A DNA stretch of 64,000 nt, taken from positions 99,656 through 163,655 of the forward strand of contig NZ_BSNY01000037.1 of NCBI RefSeq assembly GCF_030160235.1, in the 5' to 3' direction. The position numbers were made by a program, and so were the translations under genes. This DNA comes from Mesorhizobium huakuii. Its GTDB lineage: Bacteria > Pseudomonadota > Alphaproteobacteria > Rhizobiales > Rhizobiaceae. The stretch's first letter is position 1, and each line of letters opens with the position of its first letter. Below are positions 63,491 through 64,000 of the stretch, one piece after another. The notes below the pieces were generated by a model that worked only from the letters and a program-made list of their open reading frames with translations, did not search any database and was not told the DNA's origin.

Positions 63491-63700
63491 TTGGGGTAGC
63501 CTCATTCTGGCAACCAACATGTCCGGCGAGACTGGTGCCCCCGGACGGCGCTAAATGCCAAATCCAACTGAGGCGTTCCACCCGAACTAACCGTTAAAAA
63601 TCAAGGGGGTAGAAGGGGCTCTTCCCCCGAAGCGGTTAAGCTCGGTGTACCTCTTTGTGCCCGAGCGGTGTACCTGATGTCAAGGACGGCTCGCCAACTT
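63491..63700. other. Intergenic region with a short direct repeat
   Basis: No gene seen. CGGTGTACCT occurs twice (63643-63652 and 63666-63675), 23 bp apart. A weak GGGGG/CCCCC stem at 63605-63628 could end the TetR transcript. The minus strand has a TTGACA at 63683-63678 without a matching -10 box. Confidence 0.4.
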
Positions 63701-64000
63701 TTACGATGCTCCGCTTAGCTCCTGAGCCTCCCCGACGGTATCGGTTCGCGTCCATCTGATGTTGCCATCAAGGTCCCTGTACCGCTCAACCCGATACCGC
63801 CCGAAGTGGGTCAAGAGATACCAGTCCCTCAGACCGTTGAAGCCGATCTCCGTCTTGCTGGTCTTGATGGTGATGAAGTTCTGCAATGCCTGCGCTCCTG
63901 TCTGTTCGCCGCTCCACAATGAAGCGACGATGGCAGGGATACGAGCTATGGCGGAAAATGGGTGATGACGGTTTGAGAAGGGCGGCGTATCGAGGCGGGT
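63701..64000 (-). CDS. Unknown reading frame running off the right edge
   Basis: A minus-strand frame ends at 63701 and stays open to the window edge (100 codons). Its last part reads FITIKTSKTEIGFNGLRDWY, LLTHFGRYRVERYRDLDGNI and RWTRTDTVGEAQELSG, with well-mixed charged and aromatic residues as in a real small protein. No start is fixed: a TTG at 63919 lacks a ribosome site, and the upstream codons (FSAIARIPAIVASLWSGEQ) also look protein-like. The family is not recognised. Confidence 0.45.
   Translation of the reverse strand, partial: TRLDTPPFSNRHHPFSAIARIPAIVASLWSGEQTGAQALQNFITIKTSKTEIGFNGLRDWYLLTHFGRYRVERYRDLDGNIRWTRTDTVGEAQELSGAS

Noticed and set aside
1-64000. tRNA, rRNA, CRISPR arrays, IS elements, integrases
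   Set aside because: I looked for tRNA T-loop patterns, regular spaced repeats, DDE transposase and integrase motifs on both strands and saw none.

Overview
The window is a GC-rich alphaproteobacterial chromosome segment. Its gene content (NDUFA12, DUF3126, DUF2155, a BTLCP transglutaminase-like peptidase, RNase E with a long acidic insert in its S1 domain, many ABC importers with LysR/TetR regulators) is what I would expect of the Rhizobiales, most likely Mesorhizobium or a close relative in the Phyllobacteriaceae. That placement is from gene content and remembered homologues, not from a search. I found no rRNA, tRNA, CRISPR array, transposase or prophage.

Left part (1-10195): a DUF2218 fragment at the edge, a glyoxalase, a two-domain cold-shock protein, a DUF192 protein and an alpha/beta hydrolase. 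Then comes a compact seven-gene minus-strand operon (9160 down to 3314): solute-binding protein, permease, ATPase, two short-chain dehydrogenases, a creatininase-family amidohydrolase and a ureohydrolase (agmatinase family). A divergent LysR gene sits beside it, with palindromes in the shared promoter region. This looks like an import and degradation pathway for a guanidino or cyclic guanidino compound; the substrate is unknown.

Middle (10221-34851): mostly housekeeping and small conserved genes: HD and VOC proteins, cysE, DUF3126, gamma-carbonic anhydrase, ankyrin protein, BTLCP, PilZ and PAS proteins, rhomboid protease, CBS protein, YjhX-type protein, gatB, panBC, NDUFA12, DUF2155, aat, accC-accB-aroQ, a DsbA-like protein, an M48 protease, an aminotransferase and glutaminase. 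Behind aat lies a small stand-alone sigma-70 region 1.1 gene interrupted by one in-frame TAA. Between the PAS gene and the rhomboid gene there is a strong plus-strand terminator with no visible gene in front of it.

Envelope and RNA section (34945-49228): rne, amiC and mrcA (peptidoglycan), prfB with its programmed +1 frameshift, two secreted proteins of unknown function, an OmpA lipoprotein, a DEAD-box helicase and NAD kinase. A 130-bp group of hairpins separates convergent genes near 46.6 kb.

Right part (49988-64000): a small surface-glycan group (UXS-like epimerase, UDP-galactopyranose mutase, DUF707 protein, glycosyltransferase-like protein) followed by a broken coding remnant. After it come two convergent polyamine-type transport modules: binding protein-amidase-TetR on the plus strand, and a full PotABCD-like operon with a metallo-beta-lactamase-fold hydrolase on the minus strand, controlled by a divergent TetR gene that has tandem operator-like repeats. 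A small unknown reading frame runs off the right edge.
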